Positions 17,736-26,589 of a DNA stretch of 64,000 nt are shown in pieces; positions within the stretch are counted from its first letter, which is position 1, and every line of letters starts with the position of its first letter. Origin of the DNA: G038396625 sp038396625 (GTDB taxonomy: Bacteria; Bacillota; Clostridia; Peptostreptococcales; Thermotaleaceae); contig CP121688.1 in assembly GCA_038396625.1 (NCBI GenBank), forward strand, positions 2,790,001 to 2,854,000. Direction: 5' to 3'. The notes under the pieces were generated by a model. The model was given only the letters and a program-made list of their open reading frames with translations. It did not search any database and was not told the origin of the DNA. Position numbers and translations under genes: made by a program.

Positions 17736-19069
17736 ATTTTTTCCATATTTTTTATTTTATCACTTACAAAGGAATAATCCCATATCCTTTTTTTATCCAT
17801 AGCATATTTCTCTTCTGTGATTAACTTCATGATTAATGCTGATAATTGATAAGCATCATGCCTTATATATTGCTTTTTGATATCAATGAAGGATCCTTCA
17901 ATAACTTGAATACCATTTCTCAATAGTAAACTTCTCTCTTTTTGTGTTAATTTTATGGGTTCAGCGCCATCCTTCACATATCGCTCTAATACCGCTTTTG
18001 GAATTTCTTCATTATTGACGAATACATAATCAATCACTTGATATTTTAGATGATGAATCATAGCTTCAATATGTTTCCATACACCATAGCCATCTGTCTC
18101 TCCCGGCTGTGTCATCACGTTGCTCACATAAATCTTCACTGCCGATGATTTTTTTAACGCCTCAGCAATAGCAGGAACCAATAAATTAGGGATTACACTG
18201 GTATATAAGCTGCCTGGCCCTAGTATAATTATATCGGCTTCATGAATTGCCTCAATAGCCTCAGGTAATGGCTTTACACGATCGGGTTTTATAAAAACCT
18301 GATCAATTTCACTGTCAAACTCTTTTACTTTCATCGGAATTTGAGATTCTCCTTTGACAACCTTTCCATTTTTTAGTTTGGCATAAAGGGTAACGTCTTC
18401 TGTCGTCACAGGTAATACTTGCCCAGTCACTGCTAAAACACGATTAATTTTTTGGATTGCCTCCTCAAAATTATTCGATATGCCGTCCATGGCAGCAATC
18501 AATAAGTTTCCAAAGCTTTGTCCTTTTAAGCTACCCTCTTCAAACCTGTACTGCAGTAACTGTTCCATGAGAGGTTCTGTATCCGCCAAAGCTAGAATGC
18601 AATTACGAATATCTCCTGGAGGAAGCATTCCCAAGTCTTCTCTCAATATCCCAGAACCGCCTCCATCATCTGCTACGGTAACAATGGCTGTAATATTTGA
18701 GGTGAAATTCTTCAACCCCCTTAACAAAACAGACAAACCGGTCCCCCCGCCTATTGTTACAACCTTAGGCCCTTTATTTAAAACACGTTTTTTATATAAC
18801 TTTTCATCAAAACGGTTTCTGTACCTTGTTTCCCCCTTTGGTGTATCCATCAAAATCAATATGGACAATAATCCTTTCTGCCCTGCAATACCTATGAGCA
18901 TCATTCCTATGATAAATAGGATAGGATAATAATAGACGTCAATACCTTCCCCTAAAATCTTACCCATCATAGGATGAACACCAATGCCCACTAGAATCAT
19001 CCCTATCAGCCCTAAAAATACCCATCTCTTGATCTTCAGCCCAGGTTTGAGCCAGTCTTTTAGATTCAT
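17723..19069 (-). CDS. yvcK: YvcK/CofD-family gluconeogenesis factor
   Basis: YvcK proteins bind UDP-sugars and are needed for growth on gluconeogenic carbon and for correct cell shape. This 448-residue version has two predicted membrane segments in the first ~75 residues, as in the longer clostridial forms. The CofD-like Rossmann domain follows, with VVTIGGGTGLSVLLRGLK and VTVADDGGGSGILREDLG. It starts 7 bp after rapZ. The rapZ-yvcK-whiA arrangement is a conserved Firmicutes and Actinobacteria cluster. Confidence 0.94.
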   Translation of the reverse strand: MNLKDWLKPGLKIKRWVFLGLIGMILVGIGVHPMMGKILGEGIDVYYYPILFIIGMMLIGIAGQKGLLSILILMDTPKGETRYRNRFDEKLYKKRVLNKGPKVVTIGGGTGLSVLLRGLKNFTSNITAIVTVADDGGGSGILREDLGMLPPGDIRNCILALADTEPLMEQLLQYRFEEGSLKGQSFGNLLIAAMDGISNNFEEAIQKINRVLAVTGQVLPVTTEDVTLYAKLKNGKVVKGESQIPMKVKEFDSEIDQVFIKPDRVKPLPEAIEAIHEADIIILGPGSLYTSVIPNLLVPAIAEALKKSSAVKIYVSNVMTQPGETDGYGVWKHIEAMIHHLKYQVIDYVFVNNEEIPKAVLERYVKDGAEPIKLTQKERSLLLRNGIQVIEGSFIDIKKQYIRHDAYQLSALIMKLITEEKYAMDKKRIWDYSFVSDKIKNMEKIDSQ

Positions 19070-19076
19070 TCCTGCT

Positions 19077-19943
19077 CTACTCCCTTATAACTTTTACTGA
19101 ATCTCTATGATTAATCGTCACACGATGTCCTTGTTCACGAAACTTCTCATACAGTATATTTGCAATGGTTACTGATCTATGTTTCCCACCTGTACACCCA
19201 ATGGCAATAACAAGCTGAGATTTTCCTTCTTTAATATAGTAGGGAATTAAAAATTGCAACATATCTTCTAACTTCTCTACAAATGCTATGCTTTCAGGCC
19301 ACTTCATCACATAATCCCTAACGCTTTGATCATCTCCTGTATACTCTCTGAGAGATTCAATATAATGGGGATTGGGTAAAAAACGAACGTCAAATACCAA
19401 ATCAGCATCCAATGGAATTCCTTTTTTAAACCCAAAAGATCGAATAGAAATTGTTAGATTTTCTGTTTTTCCACCTTCTACATAAATCCTTTTGATTTCC
19501 TCTCTTAATTGTGCCACTGTTAAATTTGATGTATCTACGATATGATCTGCTTTTACCTTTAATTGTGATAATTTTTTTCTCTCTGCATCAATACCATCCA
19601 TAATACTTCCCTCTGGACTTAAGGGATGTCTTCTTCGTGTTTCTTTAAATCTTTTAATCAATGTAGCATCAGAAGCTTCTAGAAATAATATTTCATAGTT
19701 GTATCCTTCTATTTGGATAGTGTCTAAACTCTGAAATAAATCATCAAAAAACTGTCTTCCTCTTATATCAATCACCAAAGCAATTTTTTGTATATCTCCT
19801 TGTGCATGGAAACAAAGCTCTGCAAATTTTGGAATTAATGCAGGAGGAAGATTGTCTACACAGTAAAATCCTAAATCCTCCATGCTTTTCATCGCCTGGC
19901 TCTTTCCTGCACCAGATAATCCAGTAATAATTACAAATTTCAT
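19077..19943 (-). CDS. rapZ: RapZ/YvcJ family nucleotide-binding RNase adapter
   Basis: This 288-residue P-loop protein has Walker A GLSGAGKSQ at the N-terminus, followed by MEDLGFYCVDNLPP. The C-terminal GCTGGKHRSVTIA is the RapZ domain signature. In E. coli RapZ guides RNase E to the sRNA GlmZ. The Firmicutes homologue YvcJ binds and hydrolyses GTP and affects competence, so the RNA-adapter role cannot be assumed here. The ATG follows AAGGAGG. A 110-bp gap separates it from the PHP gene. Confidence 0.95.
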   Translation of the reverse strand: MKFVIITGLSGAGKSQAMKSMEDLGFYCVDNLPPALIPKFAELCFHAQGDIQKIALVIDIRGRQFFDDLFQSLDTIQIEGYNYEILFLEASDATLIKRFKETRRRHPLSPEGSIMDGIDAERKKLSQLKVKADHIVDTSNLTVAQLREEIKRIYVEGGKTENLTISIRSFGFKKGIPLDADLVFDVRFLPNPHYIESLREYTGDDQSVRDYVMKWPESIAFVEKLEDMLQFLIPYYIKEGKSQLVIAIGCTGGKHRSVTIANILYEKFREQGHRVTINHRDSVKVIRE

Positions 19944-20053
19944 GGTGGCCTCCTTATCTTATGATTATGTGACAATAAATGCTAAGATGTATTGGGTGCT
20001 GACATAAGCACTAACCCCTACCCAAGTTGACCAAATATATCAAGCTGGAAGAA

Positions 20054-20788
20054 TCAAGATTCTTCCGCATTGATAATCTGATCTACACTTAGCCCTGCTT
20101 CTAGCGCTCTTTGTATTCCTGCTTGAACATTGCCAACATCTTCTGGTCGATGAGCATCACTATTGATAACAAATTTAGCTCCTTCTTTCATGGCAATCTT
20201 TATATACTCTACAGTCAAATAACCATGACTACTATTTATTTCTAATATGGTTCCTCTTTCTGCTGCTGCTTTTGCCACTTCTCTTGTATCAATATTGGCT
20301 TTTGCTCCTGGGTGCGTCAGGATATCAATTTTGTTTTTGTATATGGCATTTACAACCGCCTTCGTATTCACTACCCTAGCTTTTTTATCTACTGTTGGGA
20401 AGTATCTTGCCAAAAAATTTGTTCCATGAATCATGGCTCCTTGTAATACATTTTTAGGCAATGCACCAAAATGATATCCTGCTAGTACAATATCTAGATT
20501 TCTTATCACCTCTTCATCAATGTCCAGTTTTCCATCAACACTTACAATATTTGCCTCTAATCCTAGTTTCACCTTAATTTTATCTGTAGACTTATTGATT
20601 TCCTCTATTTCTTTTCTCATCTTTTCAATGTTGCTCTTTTTCACGCCATACAATAAATGTCCATATCCATGATCAGTAATGGCAATTTCTTTTAGTCCTT
20701 TTTTAATGGCTGCCGATACGTTTTGTTGGATTGTACCCTTTCCATGACTATAAATTGTATGGGTGTGGAAATCTGCAAATATTTTCAT
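20054..20788 (-). CDS. PHP-domain phosphoesterase, YcdX-like
   Basis: This 244-residue single-domain PHP protein has the metal-binding motifs DFHTHTIYSHGKGTI at the start, AITDHGYGH, and NSDAHRPEDVG near the C-terminus. The family binds three metal ions and acts as a phosphatase or phosphoesterase; some members are histidinol-phosphatase-like. No his genes are nearby. The gene sits between murB and rapZ, a common clostridial arrangement. A perfect 9-bp inverted repeat (20047-20067) overlaps its stop codon without a T-run. Confidence 0.9.
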   Translation of the reverse strand: MKIFADFHTHTIYSHGKGTIQQNVSAAIKKGLKEIAITDHGYGHLLYGVKKSNIEKMRKEIEEINKSTDKIKVKLGLEANIVSVDGKLDIDEEVIRNLDIVLAGYHFGALPKNVLQGAMIHGTNFLARYFPTVDKKARVVNTKAVVNAIYKNKIDILTHPGAKANIDTREVAKAAAERGTILEINSSHGYLTVEYIKIAMKEGAKFVINSDAHRPEDVGNVQAGIQRALEAGLSVDQIINAEES

Positions 20789-20831
20789 TTGTCTTTCACT
20801 CCATTTTCTGACTTTTTTAACCTCTACTATA

Positions 20832-21740
20832 TTATTCCATAATCTTGACTTCTGGATGCAATTCTACCCCAAATTTATCTCTCACAGTTTTTTGCACAAG
20901 CTTTATCAAATTGATTACATCCTCTGCTGTTGCATGATCTACGTTCACAATAAATCCTGCATGCAAATCAGAAACTTGGGCACCACCTACACGAACACCT
21001 TTTAAGCCCGCATCCTCAATTAATTTTCCAGCAAAGTGATTAGGTGGTCTTTTAAAGGTACTACCTGCACTTGGCAATTGTAAAGGCTGTTTTGTCGTTC
21101 TTCTTTGGGTAAAATCTTTGATCTTCTCCCTTATTACTTCACGATCTCCTTTTTCAAATTTCATTTCTACTTCTAATACAATAAAGCCTTTCTTTTGCAC
21201 AATACTACTTCGATATTCTAATTCTAATTCTTCATTGGTTAAATATACAACATTGCCACGATCATCTACTACAGAGGCACCTATCACTACGTCTTTCATT
21301 TCTCCACCATAGGCTCCTGCATTCATAGCAAGCGCCCCACCTAATGTACCAGGGATGCCACTTGCAAATTCAAATCCTTGTAAAGATTCTTTCACGATAA
21401 GATTTGCTAGGGTAGACAATAATATACCTGCTTGAGCCGTTACTTTTTCTCCTTCTATATCTACCCTTTTAAAATTGTCTCCAATCTTTATAATCACACC
21501 TTGTATTCCTTTGTCAGCCACAAGAAGATTGCTACCATTGCCCATGATATCATAATCTATTTTCATTTCTCGACACAACCGTACCACATGCTGTACTTCT
21601 TCAACTGAATGGGGCAAAACCATTATATCTACTGGTCCCCCTATTTTAAAGGAAGTATGCTTACACATGGGTTCATCTTGCATTATACGCTCTGGTGAAA
21701 TTTTCTCTATTAATTTCTCATAAATTTTTTTTATATGCAC
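20832..21740 (-). CDS. murB: UDP-N-acetylmuramate dehydrogenase
   Basis: MurB reduces UDP-GlcNAc-enolpyruvate to UDP-MurNAc with NADPH and FAD in peptidoglycan precursor synthesis. The 302-residue product has the FAD-binding MGNGSNLLVADKGI, FASGIPGTLGGALAMNAGAYG, and the catalytic SAGSTFKRPP region. It starts at a GTG behind GGAGAG. It is the first gene of the murB-PHP-rapZ-yvcK run. Confidence 0.96.
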   Translation of the reverse strand: MHIKKIYEKLIEKISPERIMQDEPMCKHTSFKIGGPVDIMVLPHSVEEVQHVVRLCREMKIDYDIMGNGSNLLVADKGIQGVIIKIGDNFKRVDIEGEKVTAQAGILLSTLANLIVKESLQGFEFASGIPGTLGGALAMNAGAYGGEMKDVVIGASVVDDRGNVVYLTNEELELEYRSSIVQKKGFIVLEVEMKFEKGDREVIREKIKDFTQRRTTKQPLQLPSAGSTFKRPPNHFAGKLIEDAGLKGVRVGGAQVSDLHAGFIVNVDHATAEDVINLIKLVQKTVRDKFGVELHPEVKIME

Positions 21741-21833
21741 GATATTCTCTCCTATCTATGTACTTGTTCGCTATGCATTGTAGATCATTCATGTTTAGTA
21801 TACCTATTCAATCCTTGAAATACAAGATTGCAT

Positions 21834-23195
21834 TTAGGAATTTTCTCTTTTCATTTCATTATATGTTTGAATCTTTTTCTTTGCGTCTTTCAATGCATCT
21901 TCAATAGCTTTATTCCCTAACAATACTTGTCGAATTTGACTTTGAATAACCCCCTCAATGGTTAACCAATTGGGATGGGACGGTACACTTTGGGTATATG
22001 CTAAACTTTTTTCGATATGATGCATTATGCGATCTTCTTTATAAATTTCTCCAACACTTTTCTTCACTGGAAAAACGCCTAATCGATTTAACTCTTTTTG
22101 GTATTTATCCTGCGTAATAAATTTCAAAAAATTTACACACATTTGAAGCTTCTCTGAATCTTCCTGTTTGAAAATTCCATAGGCTGATGTCGTTTTTGCA
22201 ATAGACACAGGTACACCTTTTTCCCCTATGGGATAGTTAGCTACCGTGAAATTAAATCCTTTCCCTTGATTTTGCAAGTTCCTTAATACATTAATTGCCC
22301 ACGTACCCGTAGGATATACTGCAACTCTTTTTTCTTTGTAAAAACTTTCCCATGCCTGTGCTTCTGTATTCTCTCCAAAATTATTTGGTGTAACTTTGTG
22401 AATCAGCTTTAAATCTGCTAATTTTTTCAATCCTTTTGCTGCTCGTTCGTCATAAAATCGATAATATAAATGATTCTTATCAAATACTTCAGCCCCATCT
22501 GAAAGCAAAATTCCCCATGTATTATAGTCATTTTCACCGATAAATGAGTTAAAGCCATATACATCATTTTCTCCATCGCCATCCTTATCCCAAGTCACCT
22601 TTTTTAAAATTTCTACAAACTCCTCATATGTCCAATCTCCTTCTTGAGGAGGACTAATTCCTTTCTCATGAAATAAATCCATATTTAATATCATTGTATA
22701 AGTTGTCATCATCCAAGGAAACCCCCACGTTTTCTCGTTGTATCGAACAGCAGATAGTGCTTGGGTTTTATAATTATTGATTTCATTATCAGATAAATAC
22801 CTGTCAATAGGTTCTAACACATTTTGCGCAATGACTGTAAAATCTGACCCTACAGGAGCAATATCTGGATATGTTTTCATCTTAACTGCTGTTTCAATCT
22901 CGATCGGTCCTGATTTCCAATCGATTGGTTTTAATTCGATATAAACCCCTGGATTTTCTTTTTCAAACTGTTTTATCTTACTGGCAATCCACCCATATCG
23001 CGTTCCATTGGTAATATCCAACCTAGGATAATCCCAAAGAGTTATCACCCCTTTCCAATTGCCTTTTTGATCCTTTCGCTCATTGACACCATCTTTTGTC
23101 CTATGGTTTATAAAATAAAATGGCCCAAATAAAATAAAAGCAATTAAAAGTAAATACAACAAGGCCATCAAGGGTCCAAATTTTTTTTTCTTCAC
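21834..23195 (-). CDS. membrane-anchored extracellular solute-binding protein, family 1
   Basis: The ~453-residue protein resembles maltose-type (family 1) ABC binding proteins: YPDIAPVGSDFTVIAQ, WGFPWMMTTYTMILNMDLF, and GKGFNFTVANYPIGEKG are family-like blocks. Unlike usual Gram-positive binding proteins it has no lipobox; a single N-terminal membrane segment (about residues 10-30) should anchor it. WDKDGDGENDVYGF looks like a calcium-binding loop. I prefer the GTG at 23195, 9 nt after AGGAGG, over the ATG at 23201 (3 nt). No permease or ATPase gene is adjacent, so it either serves a transporter encoded elsewhere or acts as a sensor. Confidence 0.82.
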   Translation of the reverse strand: MKKKKFGPLMALLYLLLIAFILFGPFYFINHRTKDGVNERKDQKGNWKGVITLWDYPRLDITNGTRYGWIASKIKQFEKENPGVYIELKPIDWKSGPIEIETAVKMKTYPDIAPVGSDFTVIAQNVLEPIDRYLSDNEINNYKTQALSAVRYNEKTWGFPWMMTTYTMILNMDLFHEKGISPPQEGDWTYEEFVEILKKVTWDKDGDGENDVYGFNSFIGENDYNTWGILLSDGAEVFDKNHLYYRFYDERAAKGLKKLADLKLIHKVTPNNFGENTEAQAWESFYKEKRVAVYPTGTWAINVLRNLQNQGKGFNFTVANYPIGEKGVPVSIAKTTSAYGIFKQEDSEKLQMCVNFLKFITQDKYQKELNRLGVFPVKKSVGEIYKEDRIMHHIEKSLAYTQSVPSHPNWLTIEGVIQSQIRQVLLGNKAIEDALKDAKKKIQTYNEMKRENS

Positions 23196-23349
23196 GCGCA
23201 TACACCTCCTACACTATATCTATTATTGTATAGAAAGCTATATTCCCAACAACATATTAAAGCTTTCATCAAAATATTTATTACATGCTATGGGTTTATC
23301 CTTTTCCATGCTTTACATAATTTCTATATTCGTTTATAGAATATTTTAA

Positions 23350-23364
23350 TGATATTTATTATCA
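23350..23364. promoter_or_regulatory. Fur/PerR-type box upstream of the peroxiredoxin
   Basis: The 15-mer TGATATTTATTATCA matches the 7-1-7 Fur-family consensus TGATAATnATTATCA at 13 of 14 defined positions. A TATAAT -10 (23401-23406) lies 37 bp downstream, so a bound repressor would cover the -35 side. PerR control of a peroxidase gene would make sense; Fur is the alternative. Confidence 0.6.
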
Positions 23365-23438
23365 TTTGATGTTTAAAATCATTTATTTTGGGGAATATAC
23401 TATAATAGATTCATCATTTATTTAAGGAGGAGATATTA

Positions 23439-23978
23439 ATGGCAGATAGATTAGTGGGCAAACCCGCCCCTCATTTTGCAATGAAAACAGTGGATGGAGA
23501 AGGTCAAAATTTTGGAAAAGTATCATTAGATGATTACAAGGGCAAATGGTTGGTCATGTTTTTCTATCCATTAGATTTTACTTTTGTATGCCCTACAGAA
23601 ATTACCGCTTTTAACAAAAAAATTGATGCATTTAAGAGTTTAAACGCAGAAGTTTTAGGAGTAAGTACCGATAGTGAACATTCTCATAAAGCATGGATTC
23701 ATGCTTCTTCAGATCAAGGAGGACTTGGAAAGCTTCAGTTCCCATTGGCATCTGACATTACACATCAAGTTTCTAAGGACTATGGTGTTTTTATTGAGGA
23801 AGAAGGTATTGCACTAAGAGGGTTATTTATTATTGACCCTGACGGTATGCTGAAATATTCTGTGATCCATGACCTAAATGTAGGCAGAAGTGTAGATGAG
23901 ACCCTAAGAGTACTACAAGCTTTGCAATCTGGAGGATTATGTCCAATAGATTGGCATCCAGGGGATGAGAATCTCTAA
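23439..23978 (+). CDS. peroxiredoxin, AhpC/Prx type (2-Cys)
   Basis: This 179-residue cytosolic thiol peroxidase reduces H2O2 and organic peroxides. The peroxidatic Cys is in FYPLDFTFVCPTE and the resolving Cys in GGLCPIDW near the C-terminus, so it is a typical 2-Cys enzyme. LRGLFIIDPDG is the conserved strand. The start ATG follows AAGGAGGAG. It is monocistronic on the plus strand, with a bidirectional terminator shared with hydF. No ahpF or thioredoxin reductase gene is adjacent; the reductant is unknown. Placement next to oxygen-sensitive hydrogenase maturases suggests a protective role by inference only. Confidence 0.95.
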   Translation: MADRLVGKPAPHFAMKTVDGEGQNFGKVSLDDYKGKWLVMFFYPLDFTFVCPTEITAFNKKIDAFKSLNAEVLGVSTDSEHSHKAWIHASSDQGGLGKLQFPLASDITHQVSKDYGVFIEEEGIALRGLFIIDPDGMLKYSVIHDLNVGRSVDETLRVLQALQSGGLCPIDWHPGDENL

Positions 23979-23987
23979 ACATAAATC

Positions 23988-24028
23988 AATCGTATAGGCT
24001 GCAACAAATCGTTACAGCCTATACGATT
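23988..24028. terminator. bidirectional terminator between the peroxiredoxin and hydF
   Basis: A perfect 14-bp stem (23988-24001 with 24015-24028) lies between the convergent stops and overlaps the hydF stop codon. Confidence 0.8.
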
Positions 24029-25265
24029 ATTTCTTTGACATAGTAAATAATTTTTTGACTTCTGGAAATGGTTCTAATGCTCTTTCCAACACCCCTGCTA
24101 CAAAGCCTATTAATACGCCATAATTCACGATGGGGGTATGATTGTCTATTGCTTGATTGATTCTAAATTCCATTTCTTTGGGATTCAGCATACATCCTCC
24201 ACAATGGACAATAAGATTAAATTGTTTCATCTCCTGTGGTTCTGGATAATGGGTACCGGAAGTCCATTGAAAATTTAATTTTCCACCAACAATTTTTTCA
24301 ATCCATTTTGGAATTTTAACCTTTCCTATATCTTCTTCTTGCCTGTGATGGGTACAGCCTTCACAAATTAATACACGATCTCCTGGGTTCAGCTGTTTTA
24401 TTTTTTTTGCACCTAATACCAATTCTTCCAAATCTCCTTTATAGCGTGCAAATAGAATGGAAAAAGAGGTTAAAGGAATATCCCCTGGAACATCTTGACT
24501 GACTTTAGCAAAGGCTTGTGAATCTGTAATCACCAATTTTGGTTTTTTTCCTAAGCCTTCAAGGGTTGCTTTTAATTCCGTTTCTCTTGTAACAATGACC
24601 ATTGCACCATGATCTAGAATATCTCGTATGGTCTGCTGTTGGGGTAAAATCAAACGTCCCTTTGGTGCTGCTTTATCAATAGGTGTTACTAATACTACAA
24701 AATCATAGGGTTGTATGAGATCTCCCACAATCACCTTTTCATGCTTTTCTGTATTGGCCTGTTTAATCATGTATTGTTTTAATGCTTCTATTCCTTCTCC
24801 ATGAGTAGCACTTACCTTTACAAAGGGCATATCATACATTTTTTCCCATTCTATTAAAATATTTTCCTCAATATCCATCCTATCTATTTTATTCACGACT
24901 CCTATAATAGGAATATGTCGTTCTTTGATTCTTGCAATAAGTGCTTGATCATAATCAGAAATGCCTTCGCTCCCATCGATGACCAATAATGCCAGCTCTG
25001 TTTTATTCAAAATTTGATAGGTTTTTTGAATTCTTAGTGTTCCTAGAGATCCTTCATCATCAATCCCTGCTGTGTCAATCATCACCACAGGCCCTATAGG
25101 TAAAATTTCCATGGTTTTATATACAGGATCTGTGGTGGTACCAGCTACTGGAGATACCAACGCAATGTCTTGATGCGTTAATGCATTAATTAAGCTGGAT
25201 TTCCCTGCATTGCGTTTGCCAAATATCGCAATATGCAGTCTATTGCTTCTTGGTGTTTCCTGCAT
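24027..25265 (-). CDS. hydF: [FeFe]-hydrogenase H-cluster maturation GTPase HydF
   Basis: HydF is the scaffold and carrier that assembles the 2Fe subcluster and delivers it to HydA. The 412 residues hold an N-terminal GTPase domain (GKRNAGKSSL, DTAG, NKID), a dimerisation domain, and a C-terminal cluster-binding domain with CEGCTHH and HCGGCML, the conserved iron-sulfur ligand set. I chose the ATG at 25265, 9 nt after GGAGG; the in-frame TTG two codons earlier is not needed. It overlaps hydE by 26 bp and closes the maturation operon. Confidence 0.96.
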   Translation of the reverse strand: MQETPRSNRLHIAIFGKRNAGKSSLINALTHQDIALVSPVAGTTTDPVYKTMEILPIGPVVMIDTAGIDDEGSLGTLRIQKTYQILNKTELALLVIDGSEGISDYDQALIARIKERHIPIIGVVNKIDRMDIEENILIEWEKMYDMPFVKVSATHGEGIEALKQYMIKQANTEKHEKVIVGDLIQPYDFVVLVTPIDKAAPKGRLILPQQQTIRDILDHGAMVIVTRETELKATLEGLGKKPKLVITDSQAFAKVSQDVPGDIPLTSFSILFARYKGDLEELVLGAKKIKQLNPGDRVLICEGCTHHRQEEDIGKVKIPKWIEKIVGGKLNFQWTSGTHYPEPQEMKQFNLIVHCGGCMLNPKEMEFRINQAIDNHTPIVNYGVLIGFVAGVLERALEPFPEVKKLFTMSKK

Positions 25266-26577
25266 CCTCAAACACCTCCATGTCTACTTTTAAATAAGGG
25301 GGGAATTTCCTTTTTGCTTCAGTAATGGCTTTGTAGGCACTCTCAAGGTCTACCATATTTTTTCCACTATAGATTTGATAATTATCTCGATATTGCAAAG
25401 GAGTATTAATCAACATAATAGTGTTTGCGCCAGCCTTTAATGCTTTTGTCTGTCCATCAGGGTCTAGGGTAGCCAATGCAGTTGTTGCAGGAAGAAACAC
25501 TCTTTTGCATACAATTCTCGTTACCGCCACTGCTTTCAAGGTCATTTCTACACTTCCTGTTGGATATTTTTCAAAAGGGGTCCCCTTCGCCGGTAGAAAA
25601 GGTCCGATTCCAATCATATTAATCCCTTTCTCTTTAAAGAACAAAATATCTCTGGCAATATCTTCAACCCTTTGTCCAGGCAGTCCAATAATATTTCCTG
25701 AACCATTTAAATAACCTAATTCCCTAAGCCAATCAGAACATTGTACCCGATGCTCAAATTGATCGTCAGGATGAATAAACTGAAATATTTCTTTGTTAGT
25801 GGTCTCAATTTTTAAAAGAAAATTATTTGCACCTGCTCTTTTATATAATGCATACTCTTCTTTGGATCTTTCTCCAATACTAAGTGTAATTTTCATGCCT
25901 GTCTCTGCTTTTATTCGATGAATGAGCGCCACAATTTTATCTGGTGTCCACCATAAATCTTCTCCTGATTGAAGAATCACTGTCTGTAATCCCATTTCAT
26001 GTAATTGATGAACGACTTCCATAATTTCATCTTCTGTCATCCGATAACGCTTAAGGGCTGTTAAACTCTTTCGCACACCACAATACTTACAATCTTTTCT
26101 ACATATATTTGAAAACTCTATAGCTCCTCTCACATCCACAATATCTCCAAGAATTTCTTTCCTCATTCTATCTGCGGTAGTAAATAAGGCATCTATTTCT
26201 GCTTTTCTCTCAGCTTTCAAAAGCAGCACAATGTCTTCAAAACTTAACTCTTCACCATCTTCTATTTTTTGTAATACGTCCATAAATGCATCTGATATTA
26301 CAGATTGGGTCAGCTTTTCCACTAATCCCGAAAGCTTTTTGGGTTTTTCTGCATAAATTCCTTGCAGCTTAATGTTGTTTTCCTTTAATATATCTTCTGC
26401 ATACTGTAAGTCTTTTGTACTCACCTTAATGGCGATGGCACAAACAGAGCCATATTCTGAGGGAGCGGGTACAAGCGCAGTTTCTATCCCTTTATTCTTT
26501 AACAATGCATCTCCTCTCAGCATATAATTGGTGGAACTTGCCATAATCAAATAATGTTTTATTGGTACGTCATTCAT
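25240..26577 (-). CDS. hydE: [FeFe]-hydrogenase maturase HydE with N-terminal DUF3343 domain
   Basis: HydE is a radical-SAM enzyme of H-cluster biosynthesis. The core (about residues 105-440) has the CX3CX2C cluster motif CRKDCKYC (C159, C163, C166), then GLQTVILQSGED and GLPGQRVEDIARDI. The protein is 445 residues against the usual ~350. The extra N-terminus (about 7-77) reads like DUF3343 (putative Se/S carrier-like fold): HYLIMASSTNYML, a Cys at 46 in SVCAIAIKV, and ILKENNIKLQGIYAEKP. The fusion is in frame from an ATG behind GGAGG. Such domains bear a conserved Cys, so a small-molecule or sulfur handling role is conceivable but unproven. Confidence 0.94.
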   Translation of the reverse strand: MNDVPIKHYLIMASSTNYMLRGDALLKNKGIETALVPAPSEYGSVCAIAIKVSTKDLQYAEDILKENNIKLQGIYAEKPKKLSGLVEKLTQSVISDAFMDVLQKIEDGEELSFEDIVLLLKAERKAEIDALFTTADRMRKEILGDIVDVRGAIEFSNICRKDCKYCGVRKSLTALKRYRMTEDEIMEVVHQLHEMGLQTVILQSGEDLWWTPDKIVALIHRIKAETGMKITLSIGERSKEEYALYKRAGANNFLLKIETTNKEIFQFIHPDDQFEHRVQCSDWLRELGYLNGSGNIIGLPGQRVEDIARDILFFKEKGINMIGIGPFLPAKGTPFEKYPTGSVEMTLKAVAVTRIVCKRVFLPATTALATLDPDGQTKALKAGANTIMLINTPLQYRDNYQIYSGKNMVDLESAYKAITEAKRKFPPYLKVDMEVFEDAGNTKKQ

Positions 26578-26589
26578 ATAATTCCTCCG

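Noticed and set aside
18480..18929. 149-codon plus-strand open frame opposite yvcK
   Set aside because: It is antisense to the glycine-rich CofD domain of yvcK, with no ribosome binding site and no family resemblance.
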